Shown here: positions 61,791-64,000 of the stretch, one piece after another
Layout of the letters: the number at the start of each line of letters is the position of its first letter
Position numbering within the stretch: position 1 is the first letter of the stretch
Assembly: GCA_035771175.1 (NCBI GenBank)
Contig: CM069593.1
Span: forward strand, 33,430,741-33,494,740
Direction of reading: 5' to 3'
DNA from: Paratinospora sagittata
Lineage: Eukaryota > Streptophyta > Magnoliopsida > Ranunculales > Menispermaceae
DNA: 64,000 bases
Notes under the pieces: generated by a model
Seen by the model: the letters and a program-made list of their open reading frames with translations, nothing else
What the model was told of the DNA's origin: nothing
Database searches by the model: none
Program-made: the position numbers and the translations under genes

Positions 61791-62974
61791 GAAAAGGGAT
61801 AAAATGAAGAACTTGCGAAATAATGAGGTTATCTTCAAGATAGTTTGCAATATTGATTCAGTTCGAAGGTGTTTGGGAAATTGCAAGAATCACGACTTTC
61901 TTCTATTAAAACACTCTTTGGAAAGTTCAGTCCAACTTGCAAAAATCGTGTGTGTTCTATATTTGAAAATCAAAGAATAAGGGCTTTATAAAATTGGCAG
62001 TTGCAGGTTAAAGAGCAAGAGAGTACATAATGATTTGAATTCAAGACGTTGTTTAATCTAAAGTTGTTTTGGCATGCTAGACGATGGGAATCATCAAGAT
62101 GTTAGTAGAGAATATTTCAATTAAAATAATCTAGCAAAACTGTGTAAGGAATGGATAAATGGAGCAAGCAGAAGTGCCCACATTTTTCTCGTTAGAAATA
62201 TCAGATTTTTGTCTCAAACGTGGATAGCGTGCTATTGGGTTGTGTATCATGTTCTCAATTGACAGATAGCAGGCTAAATCATGTCGACATACACAAACTC
62301 GAGTGCTCGAGTTTCTGACTTTCCGATAGCGTGTTATCAAGGCCTATGACGCGCTATTGCCCATTTTACTAAAAATGGAAAGATCACAGCAACAGCTTTA
62401 AAGTGAGTTATCAAAAGGGATAGTGCGTTATAGACAATTTTCAAGAAAAACAAATGTTTTATTATAGAACTCTATCAGCGTGCTATAAACACCGATAGTG
62501 CGCTAGTGCCTTATGGAAAATTTTGGTAAATTGTTGGAAAGCCCTATTTTAAAAAACTAAGGAACCATTCCATTGACTCAAAACATATTGAGATAAGATT
62601 ATAAATTTTTAAATAATTCAAAACTCATTGAAATTATGATTAAAACCTTTCGAAAAACATTTTTTTCAAAATGAAATACTGTATCGAAGTGATTTTGAAG
62701 ACTTTGCAATTTTTAGAGTTTTAGTGCTGAGATTGATCGAGAGCTTACCCTACACACCAAAGATCAAACAAATGCATTAGACACGATATATGTCTTCGTT
62801 CTTCGAGCTTGATCTTCGTAGACTTCGATAGCTATTGTTTGATGTGTTGTTGATGATTAGTTGTAGCTCCTAGAAAAAATTACAGGTGATGTGTTCTTGT
62901 ATGATGTGTTTTCTTACCGAGAACACTTCATATACTTACAGTTTAAAAAAATAGATAGCCTCTGGAAATCTCAG

Positions 62975-63005
62975 CAGAAAAAGGATAAAATCGTGTGTGT
63001 TCTAT
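62975..63005. other. Deletion of about 145 bp in an R2 monomer at an aaaat microhomology
   Basis: Here ggataaaat is followed by cgtgtgtgttctatc, skipping the stretch from gaagaacttgcg to acttgcaaaaat found in all neighbours. The shared aaaat marks the join. It accounts for most of the short 1047-bp spacing 62891-63938. Confidence 0.85.
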
Positions 63006-64000
63006 CTTTGAAAATTAGAGAATGAGGGCTTTATAAAATTTGCAGTTGCAGGTTAAATAGCAAGAGAGTACATAATGATTTGAATTGAAGACGTTGTTTA
63101 ATCTAAAGTTGTTTTGGGCGTGCTAGACAATGGGAATCATCAAGGTGTTAGTAGAGAATATTTCAATTAAGATAACCTAGCAAAACTGTGTAAGGAATAG
63201 AAAAATGGAGCAAGCAGAAGTGCCCACATTTTTCTCGTTATAAATATCAGATTTTTGTCTCAGACGTGGATAACGTGCTATTGGGTTGTGTATCATGTTC
63301 TTTATTGACTGATAGCAGGCTATAGCTGGTCTATATACACAAACCCTAGAGCTCGAGTTTTTGACTATCCGATAGCGTGTTATGAAGGCCTACGACACAC
63401 TATTGCCCATTTTACTAAAAATGGAAAGATCACGGCAACAGCTTTATAACGAGTTAACAAAGGGGATAGCGCGCTATAGACAATTTTCCAGAAAAACAAA
63501 TGTTTTATTATAGAACCCTATCAGCGTGCTATCAACACCAATAGTGCGCTAGTGCCTTATGGAAAATATGGGAAATTGCTGGAAAGCCTTATTTTAAAAA
63601 ACTAAGTAACCGTTCCATTGACTCAAAACATATTGCGATAAGATTATAAACTTTTAAATAATTCAAAACTCATTGAAATTATGATTAAAACCTTTCGAAA
63701 AACATTTTTTTCAAAATGAAATACTATATCGAAGTGATTTTGAAGACTTTGAAATTTTCAAAGTTTTAGTGCTGAGATTGATCGAGAAGTTACCCTACAC
63801 ACCAAAGATAAAACTCATGCATTAGATATGATATATGTATTCGTTCTTCGAGCTTGATCTTTGTAGACTTCGATAGCTATTGTTTGATGTATTGTTGATG
63901 ATTAGTTGTAGCACTTAGAAAAAAAAATACAGGTGATGTGTTCTTGTTTGATGTGTTTTCTTACCGAGAACACTTCATATACTTACAGTTTAAAACAATA

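Larger units (their letters stand above)
43200..64000 (+). repeat. Satellite block R2: distal right array, about 17 monomers
   Basis: Landmarks fall at 44088, 45284, 46473, 47667, 48854, 50048, 51238, 52428, 53618, 54808, 55998, 57188, 58378, 59566, 60756, 62891 and 63938. From 50048 to 58378 seven successive periods are exactly 1190 bp. Two units near the end are shortened by deletions (61766 and 62988), giving spacings of 2135 and 1047 bp. The array runs off the window. Variants such as ttataaacttttaaat are shared with the inverted block at 1-4724. Confidence 0.95.

Noticed and set aside
566..62340. Dozens of 60-95 codon open frames repeated through the array as candidate genes
   Set aside because: They follow the satellite period, begin mostly at TTG or GTG, have no recognisable domain, vary freely in amino acids between subfamilies and are interrupted in many units.
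25614..64000. Regular repeats as a CRISPR-like or bacterial repeat array
   Set aside because: Units are about 1.19 kb with no short repeats separating unique spacers, and the embedded element is a plant-type LTR retrotransposon.
25614..64000. CENP-B box in the monomer
   Set aside because: I found TTCG-containing stretches (cttcgttcttcgagc) but not the required A..CGGG half, so the canonical box is absent.
1..64000. Telomere-type repeats, tRNA, rRNA or snRNA genes
   Set aside because: I saw no TTTAGGG arrays, no tRNA A/B-box pairs with cloverleaf potential, and no recognisable structural RNA sequence.

Overview
The window is plant-type heterochromatin, most likely from an angiosperm nuclear genome. 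About 58.6 of 64 kb is one AT-rich tandem satellite with a roughly 1.19-1.21 kb monomer. The rest is a decayed Ty3/gypsy LTR retrotransposon fragment of about 5.4 kb. I see no intact protein-coding gene, tRNA, rRNA or CRISPR array. The plant assignment rests on the style of the gypsy element (LTR beginning TGTAATACCC next to a G-rich polypurine tract, gag with a CCHC knuckle, the order PR-RT-RNaseH-INT) and on the satellite organisation. I cannot name the species. Layout: (1) 1-4724, about four monomers of the 'R' subfamily in inverted orientation, one carrying a 642-bp partial duplication and a 74-bp deletion. (2) At about 4724 orientation and subfamily switch together. (3) 4725-20210, 13 monomers of the 'L' subfamily (modal period about 1206 bp). 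(4) 20211-25613, a gypsy fragment on the minus strand. Its 3' LTR (1461 bp), polypurine tract and a broken gag-pol survive; the 5' LTR, primer-binding site, gag start and integrase core are missing. (5) 25614-64000, about 32 R monomers in the same orientation as L. This array holds higher-order repeats and a stretch (50048-58378) in which seven successive periods are exactly 1190 bp. Subfamily diagnostics (array orientation): L has gtgcgaga, gttagtaaagaa, attattgaaccc and gatttgttttc; R has gtgctaga, gttagtagagaa, attatagaaccc and gatgtgttttc. Every full-length monomer I examined closely carries a block of a 12-bp near-palindrome (consensus ATAGCGYGYTAT). Its last six copies form three pairs: 20 bp within a pair, 74-75 bp from pair to pair. 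This geometry is identical in L and R monomers and is the most unusual feature of the window. It may be a protein-binding array, or the relic of a 75-bp ancestral repeat; a deletion of exactly one module shows that the copies recombine. The retroelement cannot be autonomous, but its LTR keeps a TATA box just downstream of seven 20-bp repeats, six of which carry GAANNTTC. That promoter points into the L array and could drive satellite transcription.
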